From contig NZ_JBBPEV010000001.1 of the NCBI RefSeq assembly GCF_038069945.1, positions 2,054,089 to 2,118,088 on the forward strand: a stretch of DNA of 64,000 nucleotides, written 5' to 3'. Both the position numbers and the translations under genes were made by a program. This stretch comes from Aquabacterium sp. A3 (GTDB lineage: Bacteria; Pseudomonadota; Gammaproteobacteria; Burkholderiales; Burkholderiaceae_C). The notes beneath the pieces are model-generated. The model ran no database searches. It had not been told where the DNA came from and saw nothing but the letters and a program-made list of their open reading frames with translations. Numbering within the stretch: position 1 is the stretch's first letter; every line of letters begins with the position of its first letter. Shown piece by piece: positions 46,012 to 54,562 of the stretch.

Positions 46012-47040
46012 ATGAAACGCACCCATCCACTGTTCCTGAGCGTGGCCGATGTGGCCGCGCTGGTGAGACAACAGGGTCTGGCCGACACCCTGGCCGGCCT
46101 GGTGCACTGCCTGGACGACGACTTCAGACGGTGGCCCGAGTTTGACAAGTGCCCGCGTGTGGCCAGCCACTCGCCCACGGGCGTGATCGAGCTGATGCCC
46201 ATTGCCGACGCCCGCCTGCACAGCTTCAAGTTCGTCAACGGCCACCCCGGCAATGTGCGCCTGGGCCTGCCCACCGTGATGGCCTTTGGCGCCCTGGCCG
46301 AGGTGAACACCGGCCTGCCCCTGCTGATCAGCGAGCTCACCCTGAGCACGGCCTTGCGCACGGCGGCCACCTCGGTGCTGGCCGCGCGCGCGCTGGCGCG
46401 GCCCGACAGCCGGGTCATGGCCCTGATCGGCAACGGGGCGCAAAGCGAGTTTCAGGCCCTGGCGTTTCACCACCTCATGGGCATCCACACCCTGCGCCTG
46501 TACGACGTCGACCCCAGCGCCACGCAGCGCCTGGTGCACCACCTGGAGCGTGCGGCGGGGCCGGGCTTGCGTGTGCAGGTGTGCGCCAGCGCGGCCGAGG
46601 CCATGCAGGGCGCCGACATCGTCACCACCGCCACCGCCGACAAACGCCTGGCCACCATCGTGCATGCCCACATGCTGGCGCCAGGCATGCACCTCAACGC
46701 CATCGGTGGCGACTGCCCGGGCAAGACCGAGCTGGCGCCCCAGGTGCTGCAGGCCGCGCAGGTGTTTGTGGAGTTTGAGCCCCAAACCCGTGTGGAAGGC
46801 GATCTGCAACAGATGCCACCCGACTTTGCCGTGGTGGAGTTGTGGCGGGTGCTGAGCGGGCAGCACCCGGGCCGTGAGCAAGCCGATCAGATCACGGTGT
46901 TCGATTCGGTGGGGTTCGCGCTGGAAGACTTCAGCACCCTGCGCTACCTGCACGGCCGTGCACAGGCCCTGGGCCTGGGGCAGCCTCTGGCCCTGCTGCC
47001 GCATCAACGGGACCCCCGAGACCTGTTTGGGCTGTTGTGA
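46012..47040 (+). CDS. Ornithine cyclodeaminase family protein
   Basis: A 342-residue member of the ornithine cyclodeaminase / mu-crystallin family, NAD-dependent enzymes that cyclise ornithine to proline or reduce related imines. VMALIGNGAQSEFQALAFHHLMGI is the nucleotide-binding motif, FKFVNGHPGN the substrate-loop segment, and NAIGGDCPGKTEL the conserved late motif. AAGGAGGG just upstream supports the ATG. Convergent with the TonB-receptor gene, 5 bases apart. Confidence 0.88.
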   Translation: MKRTHPLFLSVADVAALVRQQGLADTLAGLVHCLDDDFRRWPEFDKCPRVASHSPTGVIELMPIADARLHSFKFVNGHPGNVRLGLPTVMAFGALAEVNTGLPLLISELTLSTALRTAATSVLAARALARPDSRVMALIGNGAQSEFQALAFHHLMGIHTLRLYDVDPSATQRLVHHLERAAGPGLRVQVCASAAEAMQGADIVTTATADKRLATIVHAHMLAPGMHLNAIGGDCPGKTELAPQVLQAAQVFVEFEPQTRVEGDLQQMPPDFAVVELWRVLSGQHPGREQADQITVFDSVGFALEDFSTLRYLHGRAQALGLGQPLALLPHQRDPRDLFGLL

Positions 47041-47045
47041 TCGCC

Positions 47046-49280
47046 TCACCAGCCCCGCTGCAGGTTCACCATCACCGAAGCCGCGCGCCCCGGTGCCGGC
47101 TCGAAGTAGCGCCGGTTGCCCTCGTTGACGATGACCGAGCTCACGTCCTGGCTGTCGAACAGGTTGTCGACGCGCAGCAGCGCATCAATGCGCCAGGTGT
47201 GGGGCGCGGTGGTGGGCCCCGTGCTGCCCACCGCCCGCCAACCCAGTCGCCAGCCCCAGCGCGATGATGAGGGGGCCGCTGTGTCGTTCACATCGTTGGC
47301 CCACAGGCGGCCCTGGTGGCGCCATTCCAGGGCGGTGTGCCAGCCGGTGGGCTGGGGCCGCCATGCCAGTTCGGTCCAGGCCGTGTGCCGAGGGATGCCA
47401 GGCAAGGCCTGGCCAGCGGGCACGGGCGTGCTCACACCCGCCGAGGTGCTGGTGAAGTCTTCGGTGGTGCGCGCGCGTGTCCAACCCAGGGCGCTGCGCA
47501 GGCGCAGGCCCGTCGCAGCCTCGGGCCACACCGCCATGTCCAGCCCGGCCTCCAGGCCCTGGCGCACCGTGCCGCCCACGTTCTGGAAGGTGCTGCGCCC
47601 AAAGCTGTTGCGCGCCACGGCAATCTCATCGCGGGTGCGCACCTCGTACACGCTCAGGTTGAAGGCGCCGCCGCGCGACCAGCGCCACTGGCTGCCCAGC
47701 TCCACCTGGCGCCCGCGCGCGGCCTGCAGCGTGGTGTTCAGCCCGGTTTCATCACCGGCCACCGAGCGGTAGGCCACTTCGTTGAAGGTGGGCGTCTCGA
47801 AGGTGCGCCCCACGCTGGCGTGCAGGTGCCAGTCGGGCCGCACGCGCCACAACACGCCCAGCACGGGGGTGTGGGCCTGCCAGCGGCGTTGGCCACTGTC
47901 ATCGCCATTGCCCGGCACCACATAGCGGTCGTCTGATTCAAAGCGCACATTCACCTGTCGCCAGGCGGCCTGCAGCCGCCAGTCGGGTGCCACGTCCCAC
48001 TGCGCCTGCACATAGGGGTCGGCCTGGGTGATGGTGTTGCGCTCATCGCGGCGCAGGGCGCCCTTCATTCCCAGTACGCCCAGTCCGCCCAGCACGGTGG
48101 TGGCGCCTTCATCCACAAAGTTCTGAAAGCCCCGGCGCGTTTCATTCAACTGGTCCACCGACACCCCTGTCAGCACGTTCAAGGGCCTGGCCAGCCACTC
48201 GCCTTGCCATTGCCAGCGCAGGTCGGCCCCCACAAAGCGCCGCTTCAGGTCGATCACGCCACCGGGGTGCGTGGCCTGCGTTTGCACGGTGCTGTCGGGC
48301 GGCGCGGGGATGGACTGGAACTGCGTCACCACGCGCTGTCCGCCGTACACCAGCCATTGCCAGCGCTGCGCGCCCTGGCGCCACTCGTGCTGCAGCGACA
48401 GCTGCGTTTGTTCGATGGCCTTGCGCGTGTTGTAGCGCAGCGCGGCGGCCGTGGCCTGATCGGGGTTGTCGCGCCATTGGGCCTCGGTCAGGCCCAGCGG
48501 GTCTTGCGCCTCGGGGATGCGCACCTGCCGTGCGATCAGGTTCAGCGTTTCGTCGTCAGAGGGTTGCCACTGCAGCCGTGCGCGCCAGGCCTCGCGCTGG
48601 TAGCGGCTGTGCTGCCGTTGCCCATCGGCCGCGCCCGCGCTGGCCTGCACGCGCACCCCCAGTGTGTCGCTGACGGGGCCCGAGCCCTCCACCATGGCGG
48701 CCCACAGGCCATGTTCGCCCACCACCAGGCCCGTGCGTGCCTCGGGTTGCGCCGCCGGCGGTGTGCTGAACACCTGGATCACACCCCCCGCCGCATTGCC
48801 GTACATCACCGACATCGGCCCGCGCAGCACCTCCAGGCTCTGCACGTTCCACCAGTCCAGCGTGCCGGTCTGGCCCTGGCCGTCGGGCTGGCTCAGGGGC
48901 ACACCGTCTTCATACAAGCGCACACCCCGCACCCCGAACGATGCGCGCGAGCCAAAGCCCCGCACCGACAACTGCAGGTCTTGCGCGGCGTTCTGGCGGT
49001 CCAGTGCCACCACCCCGGGCACCCGGGCCAGCCAGTCGGCCGGCTGGTTGGGCAGGGCGTCACGCGCTTGTGCGGCCGTCACCACGCTCACCGAGGCGCC
49101 TGCCTCGAAGGCCGTCTGCGGCTGGCGGGTGACGGTGATGGTGATGGTGACCTCGGGCAGGGGGGTGGCCAGGGCGGCCGTGGGCGCATCAGGCCACTCC
49201 ACGCGCCACCCCGCAACAAAATGCCCCGATCCACGGCCGCATGGCCTGGGCCAGGTGACGGCCTTCGGTGTTGAGCGCAT
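47046..49280 (-). CDS. TonB-dependent receptor, N-terminus irregular
   Basis: About 744 residues from the only upstream ATG. A TonB-box-like EVTITITVT is followed by a plug domain (VPGVVALDRQNAAQDLQLSVRGFGSRASFGVRGVRLYEDG and LEVLRGPMSVMYGNAAGGVIQV) and a 22-strand barrel ending in aromatic-rich strands. It imports a large or scarce nutrient through the outer membrane. Odd: there is no signal peptide. The 92 bases after the ATG overlap the upstream amidohydrolase gene, and the later GTG (49202) gives no hydrophobic core either; only a TAALA|TPLPEV remnant looks like a cleavage site. It may be a deletion-fusion product or may need a frameshift to be functional. Confidence 0.8.
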   Translation of the reverse strand: MRSTPKAVTWPRPCGRGSGHFVAGWRVEWPDAPTAALATPLPEVTITITVTRQPQTAFEAGASVSVVTAAQARDALPNQPADWLARVPGVVALDRQNAAQDLQLSVRGFGSRASFGVRGVRLYEDGVPLSQPDGQGQTGTLDWWNVQSLEVLRGPMSVMYGNAAGGVIQVFSTPPAAQPEARTGLVVGEHGLWAAMVEGSGPVSDTLGVRVQASAGAADGQRQHSRYQREAWRARLQWQPSDDETLNLIARQVRIPEAQDPLGLTEAQWRDNPDQATAAALRYNTRKAIEQTQLSLQHEWRQGAQRWQWLVYGGQRVVTQFQSIPAPPDSTVQTQATHPGGVIDLKRRFVGADLRWQWQGEWLARPLNVLTGVSVDQLNETRRGFQNFVDEGATTVLGGLGVLGMKGALRRDERNTITQADPYVQAQWDVAPDWRLQAAWRQVNVRFESDDRYVVPGNGDDSGQRRWQAHTPVLGVLWRVRPDWHLHASVGRTFETPTFNEVAYRSVAGDETGLNTTLQAARGRQVELGSQWRWSRGGAFNLSVYEVRTRDEIAVARNSFGRSTFQNVGGTVRQGLEAGLDMAVWPEAATGLRLRSALGWTRARTTEDFTSTSAGVSTPVPAGQALPGIPRHTAWTELAWRPQPTGWHTALEWRHQGRLWANDVNDTAAPSSSRWGWRLGWRAVGSTGPTTAPHTWRIDALLRVDNLFDSQDVSSVIVNEGNRRYFEPAPGRAASVMVNLQRGW

Positions 49281-50691
49281 CCAGGCGGGCGGCGGCTTCT
49301 TCGGCCTGTTGGCGCAGTGCGGTTTCGTCCAGCGTCAGCAGGCGGTCGTTTTCCACCACCACGCGGCCGCCCACCAGCACGTGGCTCACGGCCGCGCCGT
49401 TCTCGCCGTGCACCAGTTGTCGCATGGCGTGGCGCAAGGGCACGTAAATGGGCTTGGAGAGGTCCAGCAGCACCAGGTCGGCCTCAAACCCCGGGGCCAG
49501 GCGGCCCAGGCGCTCGCCCCAGCCCAGGGCGTGGGCGCTGTGTGTGGTGCCCATCTCCCAGGCCTCGCCGGCCGTGATCCACTCGCGCTCGTTGGGCTCG
49601 ATGATGCGCGACAGGTAGGCCGCCAGCCGCGCCGCTTCAAACAGGTTTTGCGTGTCCGAGGTGTTGGCCCCGTCGGTGCCCAGGGCCACACGCAGGCCCC
49701 GCGCCTTCATGCGCCGGATGGCCGCCACGCCCGAGCCCAGGCGCAGGTTGCTCAAGGGGTTGTGCACGGCCGTCACCCCGGCGCGGGCCAGGCGGTCGAT
49801 GTCGTCGTCGTCGATCCAGATGGCGTGGGCCACGCTCAACCGCGGGCTCAGCAGGCCCAGGGTCTCCATGTGGGCCACCAGGCTGCGGCCGTAACGTGCC
49901 TGGCCCTGCACGGCCTGCAAGCGGCTTTCGGCCAGGTGGATCTGCATGGGCAGATGGAATTCGGCCGACAAGTCGGCGCAGCCCCGCATGAAGTCATCCG
50001 AGCAAAACAGCGGGATGGTGGGCGCGATGCCCAGGCGGATGCGGCCCGGGTCAAAGGGCCAGTCTTGTGCGGCGGCGCGCACGGCGGCCAGGCAGGCGGT
50101 CGCGTCGGCCGCACGGGCCTGGGCAGCAGCCGATTGCAGTGGCGGGGGCATGTCGTCCAGCAGCGCCGGAAAGGCCTGGTACAGCGTGCGGTCGGCCATC
50201 ATGGGGGCCACCACGGCGCGGATGCCCACGGCCTCGTAGGCGCGGGCCACGGCATGCAGGCCACCCACCGTGGGCAGCGGGAACTCGCTGCTCATGTCGA
50301 ACAGCGCGGTGCAGCCTTTCTTGAGCAGCTCCACCGCTGTCAGGGTGGCGCTCAGGGCCATGTCCTGCCAGCCCCGTTGGCCATTGATGGCCGGCGCGGC
50401 CGCCAGAAAGCCCTCCAGCCGCACATCGTCCACCGCGCCGCGCCCCAGGCCGCCATGGGCGTGGGTGTGGCCGTTGGCCCAGGCTGGCATCACCAGGCGG
50501 TCGTGCGCGTTCAGCAGGGCCACGTCGTCCAGCGTGTCGAACTGGCCGGGCGCCCCCAGTGCGGCCACCTGGCCGTCTTCGATCAGGATGTCGGCGTGGG
50601 TGGCCGGGGCATCGGCCTCGCTCAGCACCAAGCCACCGCGTATCAACAGGCGCGGTGGTGTTCCATGCACGTCAGCTGGCGCCTGGGACAT
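49189..50691 (-). CDS. Amidohydrolase, TrzA/AtzA / cytosine-guanine deaminase-like
   Basis: A 500-residue metal-dependent hydrolase. The HTHAHGG motif follows PAWANG. Later metal ligands are in IHLAES, AHAIWIDDDDIDRLARAG and ALGTDGANTSD, where the Asp is catalytic. This pattern is that of deaminases and dechlorinases acting on pyrimidines, purines and triazines. It overlaps DUF3830 by 20 bases and is part of the long catabolic operon. The C-terminal 20 residues run into the TonB-receptor frame and are unlike the family. Confidence 0.83.
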   Translation of the reverse strand: MSQAPADVHGTPPRLLIRGGLVLSEADAPATHADILIEDGQVAALGAPGQFDTLDDVALLNAHDRLVMPAWANGHTHAHGGLGRGAVDDVRLEGFLAAAPAINGQRGWQDMALSATLTAVELLKKGCTALFDMSSEFPLPTVGGLHAVARAYEAVGIRAVVAPMMADRTLYQAFPALLDDMPPPLQSAAAQARAADATACLAAVRAAAQDWPFDPGRIRLGIAPTIPLFCSDDFMRGCADLSAEFHLPMQIHLAESRLQAVQGQARYGRSLVAHMETLGLLSPRLSVAHAIWIDDDDIDRLARAGVTAVHNPLSNLRLGSGVAAIRRMKARGLRVALGTDGANTSDTQNLFEAARLAAYLSRIIEPNEREWITAGEAWEMGTTHSAHALGWGERLGRLAPGFEADLVLLDLSKPIYVPLRHAMRQLVHGENGAAVSHVLVGGRVVVENDRLLTLDETALRQQAEEAAARLDALNTEGRHLAQAMRPWIGAFCCGVARGVA

Positions 50692-51127
50692 GGCCGGGCT
50701 CCTCCATCAGCTCAAAACACACGTCCTGTGCGCCTTCCCACAGGGTTTTCAGGCCCACCTCGCGCAGGTGCTCGCGGCCTTCAACGATGGTCAGAAAGTG
50801 ATTGCCCGCCAGTTGCCCCAGCTTGCTGGAAAAGCTGCAACTGCCGTAGGCCATGATGATCTCGGTTTCGCTGTAGCCACCAGGATAGAACAGCACATCG
50901 CCCACCGAGGGGTGGCTGGTGTGGTTCTCGAAGCCCACGGGCTGGCCCTCGTGGCTCAGCACAAAATCGCCCAGCGGCACCCAGCAGCCCTCGCCGCTCC
51001 AGCGCACGTGGATGAGCTTTTGCCGGTAGGGCAGCAGTGGCAAGAAGGCGGCCACGGTGGCGGGCGCCTCGGGGTGGGTGCGGGCCACGAAGGTGCGGCC
51101 GGCGGTGGTGATGCGGATCAGGGGCAT
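50672..51127 (-). CDS. DUF3830 family protein
   Basis: A 151-residue protein with the DUF3830 pattern: GEGCWVPLGDF, NHTSHPSVGDVLFYPGGYSETEI and YGSCSFSSKLGQLAGNHF. The fold is cyclophilin-like by family knowledge; no activity is established. These genes recur in catabolic operons with amidohydrolases, as here. I start at ATG 51127 (MPLIRIT) rather than five codons earlier. Confidence 0.82.
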   Translation of the reverse strand: MPLIRITTAGRTFVARTHPEAPATVAAFLPLLPYRQKLIHVRWSGEGCWVPLGDFVLSHEGQPVGFENHTSHPSVGDVLFYPGGYSETEIIMAYGSCSFSSKLGQLAGNHFLTIVEGREHLREVGLKTLWEGAQDVCFELMEEPGHVPGAS

Positions 51128-51152
51128 GTGGGCAGCCAGCAAGGGTTGAAGG

Positions 51153-51764
51153 TCATGAACCGGGTTGGCCGATCCACTTGCTCACGGTGGGGGCCTGCCA
51201 TTGGCGCAAGCCCTCCAGCAGGGTGGCGGGGTCGCTGTCGATCAGCACCATGTCGCGGTGCTCGGGCTTCAGAAAGCCCTCGGTGGCGGCTTGCGCCAGC
51301 ATCTGGCGCATGGGCTCGTAAAAGCCCCGCGTGTTCAGCGCAGCGCAGGCTTTGCTGTGGTCGCCCAGTTGCGTCAGGGTGGCCACCTCAAACAGCTCTT
51401 CCAGCGTGCCCAGGCCACCCGGCAGGGCGATGAAGGCGTCGGCCAGCTCGGCCATGCGGGCCTTGCGGGCGCGCATGTGGGGCTGCACCTCGTGGCGCAC
51501 CAGGCGGGGGTGCAGGTGCCCCCGGTCGTGCAGGCGCTGGTTGATGATGCCGATGGCCTCGCCGCCGGCGTCCAGCACGGCATCGGCCACCACGCCCATC
51601 AGGCCCTTGTTGGTGCCGCCATAGACCAGCGTGATGCCCTGCTGCGCCATCAGCGTGCCCAGGGTGCGGGCCGCCTCGGCATAGGCCTCGCTCACGCCAA
51701 AGTTCGAGCCGCAGAACACGGCCACGCTGCGCAGCGTGCCGGTGCTTGTCGTGTGTTCACTCAT
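51153..51764 (-). CDS. LOG family protein (TIGR00730, nucleoside-5'-monophosphate phosphoribohydrolase)
   Basis: A 203-residue protein with the LOG motif PGGLGTLEELFE and the N-terminal VAVFCGSNFG and GITLVYGGTNKGLMG. Family members remove ribose 5-phosphate from (modified) purine or pyrimidine nucleotides. It sits inside the catabolic operon, overlapping the permease gene by 4 bases. A role in releasing free bases from nucleotides would fit the neighbouring ring-opening enzymes. Confidence 0.88.
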   Translation of the reverse strand: MSEHTTSTGTLRSVAVFCGSNFGVSEAYAEAARTLGTLMAQQGITLVYGGTNKGLMGVVADAVLDAGGEAIGIINQRLHDRGHLHPRLVRHEVQPHMRARKARMAELADAFIALPGGLGTLEELFEVATLTQLGDHSKACAALNTRGFYEPMRQMLAQAATEGFLKPEHRDMVLIDSDPATLLEGLRQWQAPTVSKWIGQPGS

Positions 51765-52555
51765 GCCATTCCCAGGTCGGTTTTGCGTTGGGCCCAGCCC
51801 GTCACGCGTCGCTCCAGCAGCGACGATAAGGTGTACAGCATCACACCCAACACCGCCAGGATCAACAGCCCTGCAAACACCATGGGCACATCGAAGTTGC
51901 CGCTGGCGATCATCATCACCGTGCCGATGCCTTTGTTGGCCGCCACCGTTTCCGCCAGCACCGTGCCCACAAAGGCCAGCGTGATGGCGATCTTCAACGA
52001 GGCAAACAGGTAAGGCATGGCGCGCGGCAAGGCCACGTTCCACAAGATGTCGCGCTTCTTGGCGCCCAGCACGCGCAGCACGTCTTCCAGTTCGGGTTCG
52101 GTGCTGGCCAGGCCGGTGGCCACGTTCACCACCACCGGGAAGATGCAGATCACCATCGACGTGAGGATGGCCGGCACCGTGCCCGACCCGAACCACACCA
52201 CGAAGATGGGCACCACGGCCACCTTGGGGATGCTGGAGAACCCCACCAGCAGCGGGTAGGCCACGTCATAGGCGGTTTTGGACGAGCCGATCAACAGGCC
52301 CAGCACGATGCCGATGAGCACGCCCAGGGCAAAGCCCGCCAGGGTGGTGTAGAGCGTTTGCACCGTGTGCGGCCACAGCAGCGGCAGCTTGTCGATCAGC
52401 ACCTGCAGGATCTGGCTGGGGCGGGGCAGCACCAGGTCGGACACGCCCGTGGCCACGCAGGCCAGCTCCCACAGCACAAAAAAGCCCACCAGGGCGGTGG
52501 CCGACATCAGGCGTTGACGCGCCTGGGCCGACATCATTCGGTTGGGGGCGCTCAT
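51761..52555 (-). CDS. ABC transporter permease, NitT/TauT family
   Basis: A 264-residue inner-membrane permease with about six helices. The EAA-loop region is LEDVLRVLGAKKRDILWNVALPRAMPYLFASLKIA. It is of the nitrate/taurine/riboflavin-precursor type. It overlaps the ATPase gene by 4 bases and LOG by 4 bases. With two binding proteins upstream it forms the import system of the operon. Confidence 0.92.
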   Translation of the reverse strand: MSAPNRMMSAQARQRLMSATALVGFFVLWELACVATGVSDLVLPRPSQILQVLIDKLPLLWPHTVQTLYTTLAGFALGVLIGIVLGLLIGSSKTAYDVAYPLLVGFSSIPKVAVVPIFVVWFGSGTVPAILTSMVICIFPVVVNVATGLASTEPELEDVLRVLGAKKRDILWNVALPRAMPYLFASLKIAITLAFVGTVLAETVAANKGIGTVMMIASGNFDVPMVFAGLLILAVLGVMLYTLSSLLERRVTGWAQRKTDLGMA

Positions 52556-53412
52556 GCGGCTTTCCTTTGCGGGTCGGGGCTGGTGTTGGCTTGATCGGCC
52601 AGGTCGGCGTTCGTGCGCGCATCGGCAATGCACTGGCGCAGCTCCTGCACCAGGCCCGACACCTCGGGGGCGTAGCTCATGGCCAGCGTGCGGGGGCGCT
52701 CAAACGGCACGGCACGGTCTTCCAGGATGCGGCCGGGGCGGGCGCTCATCACGCAGATGCGCGTGGCCAGGTAGGCCGCCTCGCGCAGGTCGTGCGTCAC
52801 CAGCAGCACCGTGGGCTGCTTGTCCATCCACAACTGCTGGGTCAGCGCCCACAGCTCTTCGCGGGTGAACGAATCCAGCGCGCCAAAGGGCTCATCGAGC
52901 AGCAGCAGCTGTGGTTCGTGGATCAGGGCGCGACACAGCGAGGCACGCTGCAGCATGCCGCCCGAGAGCTGCCAGGGCCGCTTGTCGCCAAAGCCCTTGA
53001 GGCCCACCTGGGCCAGCAGCGCCTCGGCCCGTTCGGCAAACTCGCCGCGCTTCTTGCGGCCGTACTCGCTGCGAAACGGCTCCACGATCTTCAGCGGCAT
53101 CATCACGTTGTCGCGGATGCTCAGCCAGGGCAGCATCGTCGGGTTTTGAAAGGCCAGGCCAATGCGGGTCTTGCCCGATTGCTGGGTGCTGGGGCTTTCA
53201 CGCCCGCCCACCAGCAAGCCACCCGAGCTGGGCTGCAAGAGCCCCGCCACCAGCTTCAAGATGGTGGACTTGCCGCAGCCGCTGGGGCCCACCAGGGCCA
53301 CGAAGTCGCCCTGGGCAATGCGCAGGTTGGTGCGGTCCAGGGCCAGGGTGCTCTGGGCATCGGTGCCGTAACGCACGGTCACGTCGCTCAGGTCAATGAA
53401 AGCGGGGGTCAT
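52552..53412 (-). CDS. ABC transporter ATP-binding protein, NitT/TauT family
   Basis: A 286-residue ATPase with Walker A GPSGCGKST, Q-loop region LAFQNPTMLPW, signature LSGGMLQRASLCRAL, Walker B LLLLDEPFGALD and a switch His in VTHDLREA. I start at ATG 53412; a longer frame upstream overlaps the barbiturase-family gene. It energises uptake of the operon's substrate. Confidence 0.93.
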   Translation of the reverse strand: MTPAFIDLSDVTVRYGTDAQSTLALDRTNLRIAQGDFVALVGPSGCGKSTILKLVAGLLQPSSGGLLVGGRESPSTQQSGKTRIGLAFQNPTMLPWLSIRDNVMMPLKIVEPFRSEYGRKKRGEFAERAEALLAQVGLKGFGDKRPWQLSGGMLQRASLCRALIHEPQLLLLDEPFGALDSFTREELWALTQQLWMDKQPTVLLVTHDLREAAYLATRICVMSARPGRILEDRAVPFERPRTLAMSYAPEVSGLVQELRQCIADARTNADLADQANTSPDPQRKAA

Positions 53413-53422
53413 GGTGCATCCT

Positions 53423-54562
53423 TCATACGGCATCCTCAACATGCAAGATCGCGGCCACGGGGCCACCGCCAGCGGGCCCCTGGTGCTCGGCCCCCCCGGA
53501 CACATACAGCGCGGTGTGCCCGGCGATGGACGCCAGCACGCCGCCCACCACAGCCCGCGCGTGGCGCGTGGCATTGATGTCCGAGTCATTGAGCATGGTG
53601 TGGCGTTGGCCGCGCACCAGCCCGTCGGGGCTGGACTCGGCCTTGGCCAGCAGGTTCACCAGGCGCCCCGCCTGCACGGCGTCGTTGTGGTCGGGGTCGA
53701 TGGCAAAACAGTCGCGCAACAAGGTGCGCACCGAGGCCCCATCCACCGCATCGGCCATCACGGTGTGGGCGATGCGGTAGGGCGATGCGGCGCCGGCCAC
53801 CTCGCCCAGCACGATGACCACGTTGTGGTCCACCTCGATGCCGGCCGACACCGAGGCACAGCCCGAGTACAGCGACCAGTCGCGCAGCACGGCCGCATCG
53901 CTCAGGGCCTGGGCGGGCACCTCGTCCAGCGCCAGGGCCACGCCCAGGGCCGAGGCCCCGCGCGAGTAGCCCATGGATTCATAGGTGTCGCGCGTGGCGG
54001 GCTCGTGCCCCGCTTGCAGCGCGGCCTGCACATCGGCCGATGTCAGCAGCGGGCACTTCACCTGCACAAAGTGCACATCGCGCAGCCGTTCAATGCCGGC
54101 CTGGGCCATGGCCTCGCGCACGGCCTGGGCGGTGGCCTCGATCTGCGCCATGCGGCCCAGTTCGTGCGGGGCCAAGGCGCGGGTTTGCGCGGTGCCGATC
54201 ACCAGGCGCGGGGGCGCGCCCTTGCGCGGCGGCGGTGCCTCGGGCAGCCAGCGCCGCGTGAACACCGTGAAGTGCGGCGACAGCACGCCCTCGGTGCCGC
54301 CCGACATCACCAGCGCCACACGCCGCGCGGCCTCATCGGCGCTGCAGCCCAGGTGGCCCGCCAGCCACTGGCTCCAGGCCGTGGCGGCGTAGTCACGGGT
54401 GTGGTCGTTCACACAGCCATTGCCTTCGGTCTTGCCCATCACGGCCACGATGTCTTGAGGCTGCAAGGTGCCGGCCTCGACCAGGGCCTGCACGCCCGAC
54501 AGGTCGGCCGGCCCCCGGCACGCGATGCGGTGCACGCCCACCGTCTGCGCGTGCGCGCTCAT
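53423..54562 (-). CDS. Ring-opening amidohydrolase (barbiturase / cyanuric acid amidohydrolase family)
   Basis: A 379-residue member of the small AtzD/barbiturase family, which opens the rings of barbituric or cyanuric acid. Three repeated domains carry the serine-lysine centres: VMSGGTEGVLSPH (first), YSGCASVSAGIE (second) and ALYVSGGAEHQGPAGGGPVA (third). Which of the two substrates is used cannot be told from these motifs. Coupled by a 4-base overlap to the hydantoinase-like gene. Confidence 0.88.
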   Translation of the reverse strand: MSAHAQTVGVHRIACRGPADLSGVQALVEAGTLQPQDIVAVMGKTEGNGCVNDHTRDYAATAWSQWLAGHLGCSADEAARRVALVMSGGTEGVLSPHFTVFTRRWLPEAPPPRKGAPPRLVIGTAQTRALAPHELGRMAQIEATAQAVREAMAQAGIERLRDVHFVQVKCPLLTSADVQAALQAGHEPATRDTYESMGYSRGASALGVALALDEVPAQALSDAAVLRDWSLYSGCASVSAGIEVDHNVVIVLGEVAGAASPYRIAHTVMADAVDGASVRTLLRDCFAIDPDHNDAVQAGRLVNLLAKAESSPDGLVRGQRHTMLNDSDINATRHARAVVGGVLASIAGHTALYVSGGAEHQGPAGGGPVAAILHVEDAV

